Positions 25,481 to 34,076 of a DNA stretch of 64,000 bases are shown here, piece by piece. This stretch comes from Clostridia bacterium (lineage in GTDB: Bacteria > Bacillota > Clostridia > TANB77 > CAG-465): NCBI GenBank assembly GCA_029256705.1, contig JAQSXK010000005.1:1-64000 (forward strand). Direction: 5' to 3'. The number at the start of each line of letters is the position of its first letter. Position 1 is the stretch's first letter. Position numbers and translations under genes: made by a program. Under the pieces are notes generated by a model. That model worked only from the letters and a program-made list of their open reading frames with translations, had not been told where the DNA came from and did not search any database.

Positions 25481-27007
25481 ATGAATTTTATGAAAAGAGG
25501 TTTTACAAGTATTATTAGAAGACCAGGTAAAACAATAATTTTATTAATTGTGGTTTTTATATTAGGTAATCTAATTGCTGGTGCAATATCTGTTAAAGAA
25601 TCTGTTAAAAACACGCAAAAAGTTTTACGAGATAAAATAGGTGCAGTACTATCTATTGAGGTAGATTATGAAAAAATAAATAACTCAGGTAATTATGATG
25701 TACAAATGAAATCAATTCCAGTTGAAACTATTGATTCAATTGGAAAATCTGAGTATGTAAAATATTATGATTATATTTCAAGAACTTGGCTTAATAGTTC
25801 AACATTAAAAGAATATCGTGATAATAGTCAAGGTGATGGAGAAGTAGGAATTTTTAAAACAAAAATAGCAGCAGGAAGTACTTCTTCTGTTAGTGGTATA
25901 GCAGAGCTAGCTAATTTCAAAATTACGGGTGGTCAAAACCCTAAAATTTCGGATATAGTTCAAGGAAATATAACACTATATACTGGACGTACTTTTAATG
26001 ATGACGAAATTAAAAATAGTAAAACAGCAATATTAATTTCAAAGAATCTTGCTGAACTAAATAATTTAAGTGTAGGTCAAACAATAAAATTGAAAAAGGA
26101 AATATATAAATATATATCAGACACAAATAAAGTGCTTGAGCCTACAATAGCTGAAGTAAAAGAGTTCGAATTTAATATTATAGGAATTTTTGAACCTGTA
26201 AAAAAAGCTAATGTAGATCAAAATGGTGCAGTAACATATGCAATCAATAATTATGACAATATGATATATACAACAAATGCAGCAGTAAATGCTATAAATC
26301 AAAGTGTTAATGATGCTGAAAGAAATGCAAATGGTGAAAGTGGAGTATCATATAATACTATAACTCCAATATTTGTACTTAAGGAACCTTTAAAAATAGA
26401 AGATTTTAAAACAGAAATGACATATCTTTTACCAGAAAACTATAAATTTACAGATAATAGTAGTAGTTTTAATAATATAGCTGCTCCAATGGAGAATATG
26501 GACTGGATTGCATCTATTGTATTATACGTGTCAATTGGTTCAACTTTAATAATTTTAAGTTTATTAATAACATTATTTTTACGCGATAGAAAACATGAAA
26601 TTGGAATATACTTATCGCTAGGTGAAAAAAGAAAAAATGTAATATTGCAAATGGTTATGGAAGTTATTTGTATATCTTTTGTTGCTATTACACTTTCGAT
26701 TTTCTCAGGAAACGTAATATCAAGTATAATGTCACAGCAAATGTTAGAAAATCAAATAATATCTGATAATCAAAATAATATAGAACCTTTATATAAGAAT
26801 TTAATAATGCAAGTACCATCAGAAATTGAAATGCTAGGATTTTCTGCTACACTTACTAATGATGATCTAATGGAAGCATATTCAGTAAAATTAGGTTTAA
26901 ATACAATATTATTATTTTATTTAGTAGGAATGGGTTCAATACTATTGTCAACACTTGTTCCAATAATATATGTTACAAGATTAAATCCCAAAAAAATTAT
27001 GATGTAA
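25481..27007 (+). CDS. FtsX-type ABC transporter permease
   Basis: A 508-residue permease: TM1 at about 17-37 ('TIILLIVVFILGNLIAG'), a large outer domain to about 340, then three membrane segments near 352-375, 395-420 and 475-500. This is the classic MacB/Vex four-segment permease. I chose ATG 25481, preceded by GGGGGGAA, over upstream GTG 25439. It is followed 12 bases later by its ATPase and preceded by a two-component system, the same set of parts as the pneumococcal vex-vncRS locus, but with one permease instead of two. The permease may form a homodimer. Cargo unknown. Confidence 0.88.
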   Translation: MNFMKRGFTSIIRRPGKTIILLIVVFILGNLIAGAISVKESVKNTQKVLRDKIGAVLSIEVDYEKINNSGNYDVQMKSIPVETIDSIGKSEYVKYYDYISRTWLNSSTLKEYRDNSQGDGEVGIFKTKIAAGSTSSVSGIAELANFKITGGQNPKISDIVQGNITLYTGRTFNDDEIKNSKTAILISKNLAELNNLSVGQTIKLKKEIYKYISDTNKVLEPTIAEVKEFEFNIIGIFEPVKKANVDQNGAVTYAINNYDNMIYTTNAAVNAINQSVNDAERNANGESGVSYNTITPIFVLKEPLKIEDFKTEMTYLLPENYKFTDNSSSFNNIAAPMENMDWIASIVLYVSIGSTLIILSLLITLFLRDRKHEIGIYLSLGEKRKNVILQMVMEVICISFVAITLSIFSGNVISSIMSQQMLENQIISDNQNNIEPLYKNLIMQVPSEIEMLGFSATLTNDDLMEAYSVKLGLNTILLFYLVGMGSILLSTLVPIIYVTRLNPKKIMM

Positions 27008-27019
27008 GGAGTGAATTAG

Positions 27020-27694
27020 ATGTCAATTATTAAAGTAGATAATATTAGTTATTTTTACCAAGATGGAGATAGTAGAAGATATATATTAAAAGATATCTCA
27101 TGTGAGTTTGAAAAAGGAACGTTTTACACTATTTTAGGGGAATCTGGATCAGGAAAAACAACTTTTCTTTCTTTATTAAGTGCGTTAGATGAACCTAAGT
27201 CAGGAAATATATATTATGAAAATACAGATATTAAAACAATAGGTTATGAAGCATATAGAAGAAATAAAATAGGTATAATTTTTCAAAGTTATAACTTAAT
27301 TCCATACATGACAGCAGTAGAAAATATAATGGTTGCTATGAGTATTACAGATAATGAATTACCTAAAGATATTGAAGAAGTTGCATATAATTTATTAGAC
27401 TACATAGGTATAAGTAAATCTAAAGCTAATAGAACGGTAAATAAATTATCTGGAGGTGAGCAGCAAAGAGTAGCTATAGCTAGAGCTTTAGCTACTAATG
27501 TGGATGTAATACTTGCTGATGAACCAACTGGTAATCTTGACGAAGATATGGAAAATGAAATTGTAGAGATATTTAAAAAATTAGCACATGAACATAAAAA
27601 ATGTGTTATAATGGTTACACATTCTAAAGAAATTTCAATTCAAGCAGATAAGACTTTAAGATTACGTAAAGGAGGATTTGTATCAAATGAATGA
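27020..27694 (+). CDS. ABC transporter ATPase partner of 25481 permease
   Basis: A 224-residue ATPase. Walker A 'GESGSGKTT' is near 39-47, signature 'LSGGEQQR' near 142, Walker B 'ILADEPTGNLD' near 163 and the switch histidine in 'MVTHSK' near 199. It starts after AAGGAGTG, 12 bases from the permease, and its stop overlaps the next gene's start, so permease, ATPase and PASTA protein are co-translated. Confidence 0.93.
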   Translation: MSIIKVDNISYFYQDGDSRRYILKDISCEFEKGTFYTILGESGSGKTTFLSLLSALDEPKSGNIYYENTDIKTIGYEAYRRNKIGIIFQSYNLIPYMTAVENIMVAMSITDNELPKDIEEVAYNLLDYIGISKSKANRTVNKLSGGEQQRVAIARALATNVDVILADEPTGNLDEDMENEIVEIFKKLAHEHKKCVIMVTHSKEISIQADKTLRLRKGGFVSNE

Positions 27695-28976
27695 TTTCTT
27701 AAGTCAATTTGAAAATGAAAACTATAAAACAGATAAAAAAAATCAAATTACTAATACAAATTCTAAAAAAGAAACCTCAGGTATTAAGTCCGATGAACAT
27801 GAGATAGTTATAGATACTAACTATAATAAAAATAAAACTATAAGATATATAGTTGTAGGAGTTGTAATATTAGTAATTTGTATAATGATATTTATAGCAT
27901 TTCAAATAATTAATAGTGTAAAAGTATTAAATTTTGTAGATAAAGATATATCAGAAGCTAAAACATGGGCGTTAAAAAATAAAATTGAATTAGATATACA
28001 ATATGTATTTAATACAAATAAATCAATTAATATGATAATATCACAGGATGTAGAACAAAATACTTCTATACAAAAAGGTAATATAATAACTGTGACTGTT
28101 AGTAAAGGTGCAGATCCAGATGAAAAAATTCAATTACCAGACTTTTCGACAATGTCAACTCTAGAAATAAGAAACTGGATCGAAGAAAATAAAATTTATA
28201 ATACTAGTGTTATACAAGAATTTAGTAATGATATTGAGCTAAATAAATATATAAAAAAAGAATATAGAGATATTGCTGTAGATGACAGTAACTTCAAAAG
28301 AAAAGATTATTTATTGATATATACTTCAAAAGGAAAAGAAGTTGCACAAAAAAATATAACAGTCCCAGATTTTATAAACAAATCAAAAACTGAAGTTGAA
28401 ACTTGGGCAAATACAAATAGTATAAATGTTGTATTTACTGAAGTGACATCTACCACAGTAGCTGAAGGTTTAATAATTTCTCAAGATATTTTAAAAGATA
28501 CATTAATATCAAAAAATGATAATATGAAATTTAAAATCTCAATAGGAAAAAGTATCAAAGTTCCGGATTTTACAAGTATAACTAAAGATTCAGCTACTAC
28601 TGCTGCTCCAGAATTAACTGTTAAAGTACTTTCGAAATATAGTGACACTATACCTTATGGTAAATTAATATCACAATCAGTAAAAGCGAATACATATCTT
28701 TCTGGTAAAACTAAAGATGTTACTGTTACATATTCTGAAGGGAGACCATTTATAGATAATTTAGTGGGAAGATTAGAAAAGGATATTGCTCAATACTTTT
28801 ATGATTTTAGTCAAAAAGGTGCAAATATTACTTATACTGTCAAATATATTGATTCAAGTAAAGATAAAGGTTCTATAGTATGGTTATCCATATATAATGA
28901 ATTTGTACCTCTTACTACAAGCATTGAAATACATATTAGTAAAGGTAATTTAACATCTGAAACTACTAAACCATAA
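27687..28976 (+). CDS. Membrane PASTA-domain protein without kinase domain
   Basis: The 429-residue protein has a polar N-terminal cytoplasmic part (about 1-52), one membrane segment at about 53-76 ('YIVVGVVILVICIMIF') and an extracellular region made of PASTA-like repeats. Each repeat has a 'VPDF' or 'LPDF' start, an 'AxxWAxxNxI' helix and a 'ISQDIxxxTxI..G..' strand. PASTA domains bind uncross-linked peptidoglycan or beta-lactams. The Ser/Thr kinase usually found at the N-terminus of such proteins is absent. ATG 27687 lies within the ATPase gene's end, behind AAAGGAGG. Its place at the end of a sensor-exporter operon suggests a cell-wall sensing or docking role; this is inference. Confidence 0.85.
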   Translation: MNDFLSQFENENYKTDKKNQITNTNSKKETSGIKSDEHEIVIDTNYNKNKTIRYIVVGVVILVICIMIFIAFQIINSVKVLNFVDKDISEAKTWALKNKIELDIQYVFNTNKSINMIISQDVEQNTSIQKGNIITVTVSKGADPDEKIQLPDFSTMSTLEIRNWIEENKIYNTSVIQEFSNDIELNKYIKKEYRDIAVDDSNFKRKDYLLIYTSKGKEVAQKNITVPDFINKSKTEVETWANTNSINVVFTEVTSTTVAEGLIISQDILKDTLISKNDNMKFKISIGKSIKVPDFTSITKDSATTAAPELTVKVLSKYSDTIPYGKLISQSVKANTYLSGKTKDVTVTYSEGRPFIDNLVGRLEKDIAQYFYDFSQKGANITYTVKYIDSSKDKGSIVWLSIYNEFVPLTTSIEIHISKGNLTSETTKP

Positions 28977-28982
28977 TACGTA

Positions 28983-29024
28983 AATAGGTAGATATATAGA
29001 AAACATATATCTACCTATTATTTA
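28983..29024 (+). terminator. Terminator of two-component/ABC/PASTA operon
   Basis: Arms AATAGGTAGATATAT and ATATATCTACCTATT, then ATTT. Confidence 0.85.
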
Positions 29025-29050
29025 GATTTTCATTAAATACTGTCTTTTTG

Positions 29051-29079
29051 TTGAAAAATGTCGCATTTTATGGTATTAT
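29051..29079 (+). promoter_or_regulatory. Promoter of metallo-beta-lactamase gene
   Basis: TTGAAA (29051-29056), 17-base spacer, TATTAT (29074-29079) with TGG before it. Confidence 0.65.
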
Positions 29080-29164
29080 TAATATATGGTATTTAAAATA
29101 ATTATATGACTAAATAGTTATATATGTAGTATATAAAATAATTTCAATATAAGGAGGCTAAAGC

Positions 29165-30067
29165 ATGAATATAAAAAAATATATACATATAGTTTTATCT
29201 ACAATGGTAATACTATTATATATAGTTTTATTTATAGGTCATGAATATATATTTTCTAATGATCTACATGAAAAACAAATTAATAAATATTCTATAGAGC
29301 AAATTAATAAGGAAGATTTAAAAATTCATTTCATTAATGTTGGTCAAGCAGATTGCATATTAATTGAGAAAGGCTATAATTCAATGATTATAGATGCAGG
29401 AAATGATGAAGATTCTAATTTAGTATTCCGGTATTTAAAAAGACAAAACATCGATAAATTTGATTACGTTATTGGTACACATGCACACCAAGATCATATA
29501 GGTGGTCTCGATGATGTTATAAACAGTTATGATATAGATAACGTTATATTTCCAAAGCAAGTTCATAAAACTAATGTATACAAGTCTTTTATTAAAGCTG
29601 TAAACGCTAAAGGAATACAATTGCACTCACCAAATGTAGGTGAAACATTTAAATTTGGCAAGGCAACCTTTGAAATTATGGCTCCTAATTCAATAAAATA
29701 CGAAAAGTCTAATGATTATTCCATAGTTATTAAATTAACATATGGAGACAATACTTTCTTATTTGCCGGTGATGCTGAATATGTGTCTGAGTACGAAATG
29801 TTAGATAATGAATTAGATATAACTGCAGATTTAATAAAAATTGGGCATCATGGTGGTAGTACTTCTACAAGCAAAGATTTTATAAATAAGGTAAATCCAA
29901 AATATGCAGTTGTTACTTCAGTTAGTAATAAACATGGATATCCCAGTTATAAAATAATATCTAGATTAAGAAATATGGGTATAGAAATATATAGAACTAG
30001 TGAATATGGCAATATAGTAGTAGCAAGTGATGGCAGAAATATAACTTTTTATACTAATAATAATTAG
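29165..30067 (+). CDS. Secreted metallo-beta-lactamase-fold hydrolase (ComEC-related)
   Basis: The 300-residue protein has an uncleaved-looking N-terminal membrane anchor (about 8-28) and then an MBL domain. The metal motif is 'THAHQDHIGGL' near 108-118. 'FAGDAE' near 200 supplies the bridging aspartate and 'IGHHGGSTSTS' near 222 a further histidine, with 'HGYP' late in the chain. The domain resembles the C-terminal nuclease-like part of the DNA-uptake protein ComEC ('FINVGQADCILI') but lacks its membrane channel. It probably hydrolyses a phosphodiester, perhaps DNA, outside the cell. Codon 89 is CGG (29429), apparently read as an amino acid since a +1 shift would truncate the enzyme. Confidence 0.85.
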   Translation: MNIKKYIHIVLSTMVILLYIVLFIGHEYIFSNDLHEKQINKYSIEQINKEDLKIHFINVGQADCILIEKGYNSMIIDAGNDEDSNLVFRYLKRQNIDKFDYVIGTHAHQDHIGGLDDVINSYDIDNVIFPKQVHKTNVYKSFIKAVNAKGIQLHSPNVGETFKFGKATFEIMAPNSIKYEKSNDYSIVIKLTYGDNTFLFAGDAEYVSEYEMLDNELDITADLIKIGHHGGSTSTSKDFINKVNPKYAVVTSVSNKHGYPSYKIISRLRNMGIEIYRTSEYGNIVVASDGRNITFYTNNN

Positions 30068-30106
30068 GTTATATAGTGTTATATATTAAAGGTTACATTT
30101 TTAAAA

Positions 30107-30141
30107 AATAAAGAGGCATTAATATTGCCTCTTTGTTTTTT
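30107..30141. terminator. Bidirectional terminator built from a decamer pair
   Basis: Arms AAAGAGGCA and TGCCTCTTT around a short loop, with T-runs on both strands. The 5' arm is an exact TAAAGAGGCA (30109-30118). It serves the MBL gene and the convergent xerC-like gene. Confidence 0.88.
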
Positions 30142-30156
30142 ATTCTAATCAATTAA

Positions 30157-31113
30157 TTATATATTATTTAATGGATTATTATCTATTGCATTTTTAACCT
30201 CATCACTATCAATGTGTGTGTAAATTTGTGTTGTAGCTATCGTTTCATGGCCTAATACTTGTTGCAGTGCTCGTATGTCTACATGACCATATTTATGCAT
30301 TAAAGTGGCAGCTGTGTGCCTTAGCTTATGTGGAGAAAATTTCTTTGGATCTAGTCCTGCTAACTCGACATATTTCTTAACAATATATTCTACCATACGT
30401 CTTCCAATTCTTTCGCCTCTTTCAGATAAGAATAAGGCTTCATGATCCTTTATATTATCTTTTGGTCTTACTGATACATATTTAGCAATAGAAGAGAGGC
30501 ATACCTTATTTAAATGAACCATACGCTCTTTATTACCTTTACCGATAACATTTAATCTATCTTCTTTAATATGCTTAAAATCTATGTTTATGAGCTCTGA
30601 AAGTCTAAGTCCACAATTTAAAAATAATGTTAAAATACATAAATCTCTTTCACCAAACTTTTGTTCATTAAATTTAACAGAGTGGAGGAGAGATACAGAT
30701 TCTTCTAATGTTAAATATTTAGGAATTCTTTTTTCAAGTTGTGGAGTTTCAAATCCAACTACAGGATTTAAATCTAATTTTTTTCTAACATTTGCTAAAT
30801 AGTTGAAAAATGATTTTAAAGATGCAACTTTACGAGCTCTTGTTGAAGGTTTATTTTTAAATTCTCGATTTAAATATGCTATATAAGTTGTTAAATTTTC
30901 TGTTGTTAAAGTTTTAAAAAATTCTATATTTAAATCTGTAATATCTAAATTTTCAAATTCAGTTACGTCTAATTTATCTTTATATAATTTAAGCCATCTA
31001 AATGAATGTCTTAAATCATAATGATATTCTTTTATGGTATTTTGCGATCTATTTTTGATTCCTGATAGATAATCTAGAAATTCATTGACTAATTCTGGCA
31101 CATCATCAAACAT
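30157..31113 (-). CDS. Tyrosine recombinase, XerC/XerD family
   Basis: The 318-residue protein has an N-terminal SAM-like core-binding domain (about 5-115) and a catalytic domain with all expected residues: Arg in 'GLRLSELI' near 175, the beta-hairpin Lys in 'VIGKGNK' near 198, 'HKLRHTAA' near 265-272, 'LGHETIATTQIYTH' with His near 288 and the nucleophile Tyr near 297. Length and motifs fit chromosome-dimer resolution recombinases (XerC/D, CodV/RipX). No phage or integron context is present, so housekeeping use is likelier than integration. I see no clear dif site in the window. RBS AGGAGG. Confidence 0.9.
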   Translation of the reverse strand: MFDDVPELVNEFLDYLSGIKNRSQNTIKEYHYDLRHSFRWLKLYKDKLDVTEFENLDITDLNIEFFKTLTTENLTTYIAYLNREFKNKPSTRARKVASLKSFFNYLANVRKKLDLNPVVGFETPQLEKRIPKYLTLEESVSLLHSVKFNEQKFGERDLCILTLFLNCGLRLSELINIDFKHIKEDRLNVIGKGNKERMVHLNKVCLSSIAKYVSVRPKDNIKDHEALFLSERGERIGRRMVEYIVKKYVELAGLDPKKFSPHKLRHTAATLMHKYGHVDIRALQQVLGHETIATTQIYTHIDSDEVKNAIDNNPLNNI

Positions 31114-31404
31114 TGAAAAACCTCCTAAATTGTGACGCTCTAGAATCGATTTTAAGCCATTATAGCTAAATAGGTGGTGTAGTTACATGTCGTAAAAAAC
31201 AGTCTAAAATCGATTTATATAATGAAGGGTAAAATTTATATAATTTTAAATAATAAAATAACAAATTCAAAAAAAATAAAAAATCTAAATATAAAATTAG
31301 TAATAAAGGATAATCATATGTATAAATATTTATTTTTAAATTTAACTGAATTTATATATATGTATAAACTAATTAAATACATGAATTCGACTAATCATAC
31401 ATAT

Positions 31405-31433
31405 ATAGTATCATAAAGAGCTTATTTTGTCAA
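31405..31433 (-). promoter_or_regulatory. Minus-strand promoter upstream of xerC-like gene
   Basis: On the minus strand TTGACA (31433-31428), 17-base spacer, TACTAT (31410-31405). Its transcript would have a leader of nearly 300 bases before the recombinase start at 31113. The gap 31114-31824 otherwise shows only AT-rich DNA, a direct repeat (about TCTARAATCGATTT at 31139 and 31203, 64 bases apart), a near-decamer AAAGAGGC at 31490 and a terminator. A 64-codon plus-strand ORF there looks random. Confidence 0.55.
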
Positions 31434-31788
31434 TAGGACTTACCCAAATTGCACAAAAATTCTATTTTGCGCAATCATCTGTCGAATTAAAAGAGGCTCT
31501 TACCTCTATCTTCTTGTCGATTTTTTTATTTTGCATATTTCTTTACCTTGATGTTTTTTATTTATATTTTATATATCTTCTATCTTAGGTTTATTTTAAT
31601 TATATTCTTATATAATTTTTCGATTTTATATTACTAAATTTTATTTTTTCAATTATTCTTATATTTTACAAATTTTATGAATTTAATGATTTTTATTATT
31701 TTTATATATTCTATCATATACTCCCTTGCATTTTAATATAAAAAATGGCCCCTACTTTCGTAGAGGCGATTATAAGAGGTTGATATAT

Positions 31789-31814
31789 GAAAAACTAAGG
31801 GTATAACACCTTAG
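31789..31814 (-). terminator. Terminator of SNase-like gene
   Basis: On the minus strand arms CTAAGG and CCTTAG are followed by TTTTTC, 11 bases after the stop codon. Confidence 0.75.
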
Positions 31815-31824
31815 CTCGGCATGC

Positions 31825-32535
31825 TTACTTGTTCCAAATTCCTAAGGAATTTTCTCTTGCATATGCTTGTGCACTTGCTAATTCGCTATTTAATTTAATA
31901 TTTTTTCTTTCTGTTTTTAAAGTAACTAATCCAGTTTTAAGTAATTCTGCATTGTATAATGTTTTACCATTAAATACGTATGCAAAAGTTTTACCATCAG
32001 CTGATCTTAATTCATCGAAAGCTATTTTAACTTTTTTATTCAATAAGTCTGTTTTCATTTTTTCTTTTGCAGAATCATTTGAATAACTAAAATCTATGCC
32101 TATTAAAGTAATTTCTAATTTATCTCCATCTACTTCAATATTTATACTTCCTGAAGTATTAACATTTACTACATTAACTTCTTTAGATTTTTCTAAAGCT
32201 GCTAAATTATCGAAATACTTAACAATTTCTGTACTTGTCTTTGTTTCATCTACAAGTGCATTATTTTCTACAACTGGAACTTCTACTTTTACTGGTTCTT
32301 CAACTTTTTCTATAGTTGGAGTTAAATTGTTTGTATTTTCTTGAGTATTAGTATTTGCTGCATTTGTATTTATTGTTTGTGCTATTTCTTTATCTTTAGC
32401 AAAAGGATTCACCACACCTGCTGATTTTAAATATATAAATATACCAGAACCTATAAGAACAAGTGAAACTACACTTATTATAATAGCTGGGCCATATTGT
32501 TTCATATAAAATGCTTTTTTATTATCATAATACAT
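31825..32535 (-). CDS. Membrane-anchored staphylococcal-nuclease-fold protein
   Basis: The 236-residue protein has one membrane segment at about 17-35 ('IIISVVSLVLIGSGIFIYL'), a low-complexity Asn/Thr/Glu/Val linker (about 45-110) and a C-terminal SNase/OB-fold domain (about 120-236) ending with the family hallmark 'AYARENSLGIWN'. The catalytic loop of active nucleases, usually 'LIGIDTPE' with nearby Arg and Glu, reads 'LIGIDFSYSND', so catalytic residues seem lost. It is likely an extracellular binding domain rather than a nuclease. RBS AGGAGGT. Confidence 0.75.
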   Translation of the reverse strand: MYYDNKKAFYMKQYGPAIIISVVSLVLIGSGIFIYLKSAGVVNPFAKDKEIAQTINTNAANTNTQENTNNLTPTIEKVEEPVKVEVPVVENNALVDETKTSTEIVKYFDNLAALEKSKEVNVVNVNTSGSINIEVDGDKLEITLIGIDFSYSNDSAKEKMKTDLLNKKVKIAFDELRSADGKTFAYVFNGKTLYNAELLKTGLVTLKTERKNIKLNSELASAQAYARENSLGIWNK

Positions 32536-32648
32536 ATATTGGTACCTCCTAATTAATCTTCAAAGTAATAACTTTATATTGTAAATTATAGCATAAAAAA
32601 TGTCGTAAGTCAATGCTTTATTAAAAATATGTTACATTTTTATGTAAA

Positions 32649-33374
32649 TTAATAGTTTGCATTGTGCCATATATTCTGGACATCATCATTTTCTTCAAGT
32701 TTATCCAAAAATATTTGCAACTTATTTTCTTCATCTTCTGTTAAATCTTTTTTCATATCTGGAATCATTTTTATTTCTGCTTCCATAAATGTATATCCTT
32801 TATTTTCTAAATATTCTTTCAATGAATAGAAATCTTCTGGATTAGTATTAATTTCATAGTACTCTTCTTCTACTGTAAAATCGTCAGCCCCATTTTCAAG
32901 CACTTCCATCATTAAATCATCCTCTGATATTTTATTATCTTTTTCAATAATTATGATACCTTTTTTCTTAAACATATAAGAAACTGATCCAGATTGCCCC
33001 ATATTACCGCCTGCTCTATCAAATATACAACGTATATCTGCAGCAGCTCTATTTCTATTATCTGTCATTGCTTCTACAATTACTGACACACCTGCTGGTC
33101 CAAATCCTTCGTAAGTTACTTCCTCATAATGAGCACCAGTAGTATCACCTGCAGCTTTTTGTATGCATCTTGTTATATTATCATTAGGCATATTATTTGC
33201 CTTTGCTTTTGATATTACATCACGTAATTTATTATTTGTTGCAGGATCGCTACTGCCACCATTTCTTACAGCCACTGTCAATTCTTTTCCTATTTTAGAA
33301 AAAATATTTGCTCTTTTAGCGTCTGTAGATTCTTTTTTTCTTTTAATATTTGCCCATTTAGAATGTCCACTCAT
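32649..33374 (-). CDS. yebC: YebC/TACO1-family protein
   Basis: The 241-residue protein starts 'MSGHSKWANIKRKK', the family's near-invariant N-terminus. It contains 'GAHYEEVTYEGFGPAGVSV' near 93-111 and 'DNRNRAAADIRCIFDRAGGNMG' split over 118-139, both strongly conserved. I chose ATG 33374, behind AAGGGTG, rather than an upstream extension of 13 residues. Family members act as transcription regulators (PmpR) or as ribosome-associated factors that relieve stalling; which applies here is not shown. It lies between the SNase-like gene and the lytic transglycosylase, with no operon link evident. Confidence 0.95.
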   Translation of the reverse strand: MSGHSKWANIKRKKESTDAKRANIFSKIGKELTVAVRNGGSSDPATNNKLRDVISKAKANNMPNDNITRCIQKAAGDTTGAHYEEVTYEGFGPAGVSVIVEAMTDNRNRAAADIRCIFDRAGGNMGQSGSVSYMFKKKGIIIIEKDNKISEDDLMMEVLENGADDFTVEEEYYEINTNPEDFYSLKEYLENKGYTFMEAEIKMIPDMKKDLTEDEENKLQIFLDKLEENDDVQNIWHNANY

Positions 33375-33462
33375 AATATTCACCCTTTCATAAGAATTAA
33401 TATTATACCACAATATTAATTATTTGTACATATATTTATACAAAAAAGTATAGTTTAACATT

Positions 33463-33498
33463 TAAAAACGGGTATATTTTTTTAAATATACCCGTTTT
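33463..33498 (-). terminator. Terminator of the polA-transglycosylase unit
   Basis: Arms AAAACGGGTATATTT and AAATATACCCGTTTT, just past the transglycosylase stop on the minus strand. A near-decamer (AAAGAGGCTA) directly follows the stop codon at 33503. Confidence 0.8.
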
Positions 33499-33511
33499 AA
33501 TAGCCTCTTTA

Positions 33512-34066
33512 CTATAAATTATATAAAAACTTATACATGTTATATGTTGTAATGACTTTTCTTAAGTAATCTTTAGTTTCTTTAAATGGTATCTCTGGTA
33601 CGATGTATTCATCTAGATCTTTAGGTATAATACCTTTACTAATCCAACTGTTTACGTTTCCCATACCCCCATTATATGCTAATAATGCAATATAATAATT
33701 ACCATAGTATTTGTTCAATAATTTTTTAAAATATGCTACACCTATTTTTATATTTATCTCTGGATCATATATATCTGAATTGTCATATCTACTTGTAAAC
33801 ATATCTGATACTTCAGAATAAGTACTATCTCTGATTTGCATAAGACCTTTTGCCTCTTTAGAAGATATTGCAGTAGGTTTAAATCCACTTTCAACTTTAA
33901 TTATAGATAATATAAGATATGGATCTATACTGCTCCCAGAACAACTTTTCTCAATATAATTTAAATATGTCGTTTTATATATAAATGTTTTAGCATAAAA
34001 ATACAAAGCAACGCACGATATAATAATTATTATAAATATCTTTAGTAATACTTTCAGTTTTCCCAT
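33512..34066 (-). CDS. Soluble-lytic-transglycosylase-like murein hydrolase
   Basis: The 184-residue protein has an N-terminal membrane anchor (about 9-28) and a single SLT (goose-lysozyme-like) domain: catalytic Glu in 'IIKVESGF' near 62, 'SKEAKGLMQIR' near 71-81, and 'LLAYNGGMGNV' near 133-143. It cleaves glycan strands of peptidoglycan. I chose ATG 34066 with AAGGAG 7 bases upstream; an earlier ATG (34069) and an in-frame ATG inside polA are alternatives. It sits directly behind polA on the same strand. Its coding sequence holds a TAAAGAGGCA decamer (33851-33860, minus). Confidence 0.9.
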   Translation of the reverse strand: MGKLKVLLKIFIIIIISCVALYFYAKTFIYKTTYLNYIEKSCSGSSIDPYLILSIIKVESGFKPTAISSKEAKGLMQIRDSTYSEVSDMFTSRYDNSDIYDPEINIKIGVAYFKKLLNKYYGNYYIALLAYNGGMGNVNSWISKGIIPKDLDEYIVPEIPFKETKDYLRKVITTYNMYKFLYNL

Positions 34067-34076
34067 CATATTCTCC

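Noticed and set aside
31222..31416. 64-codon plus-strand ORF
   Set aside because: Low-complexity AT-rich peptide, no ribosome site, no promoter, and it overlaps the minus-strand promoter; likely chance.
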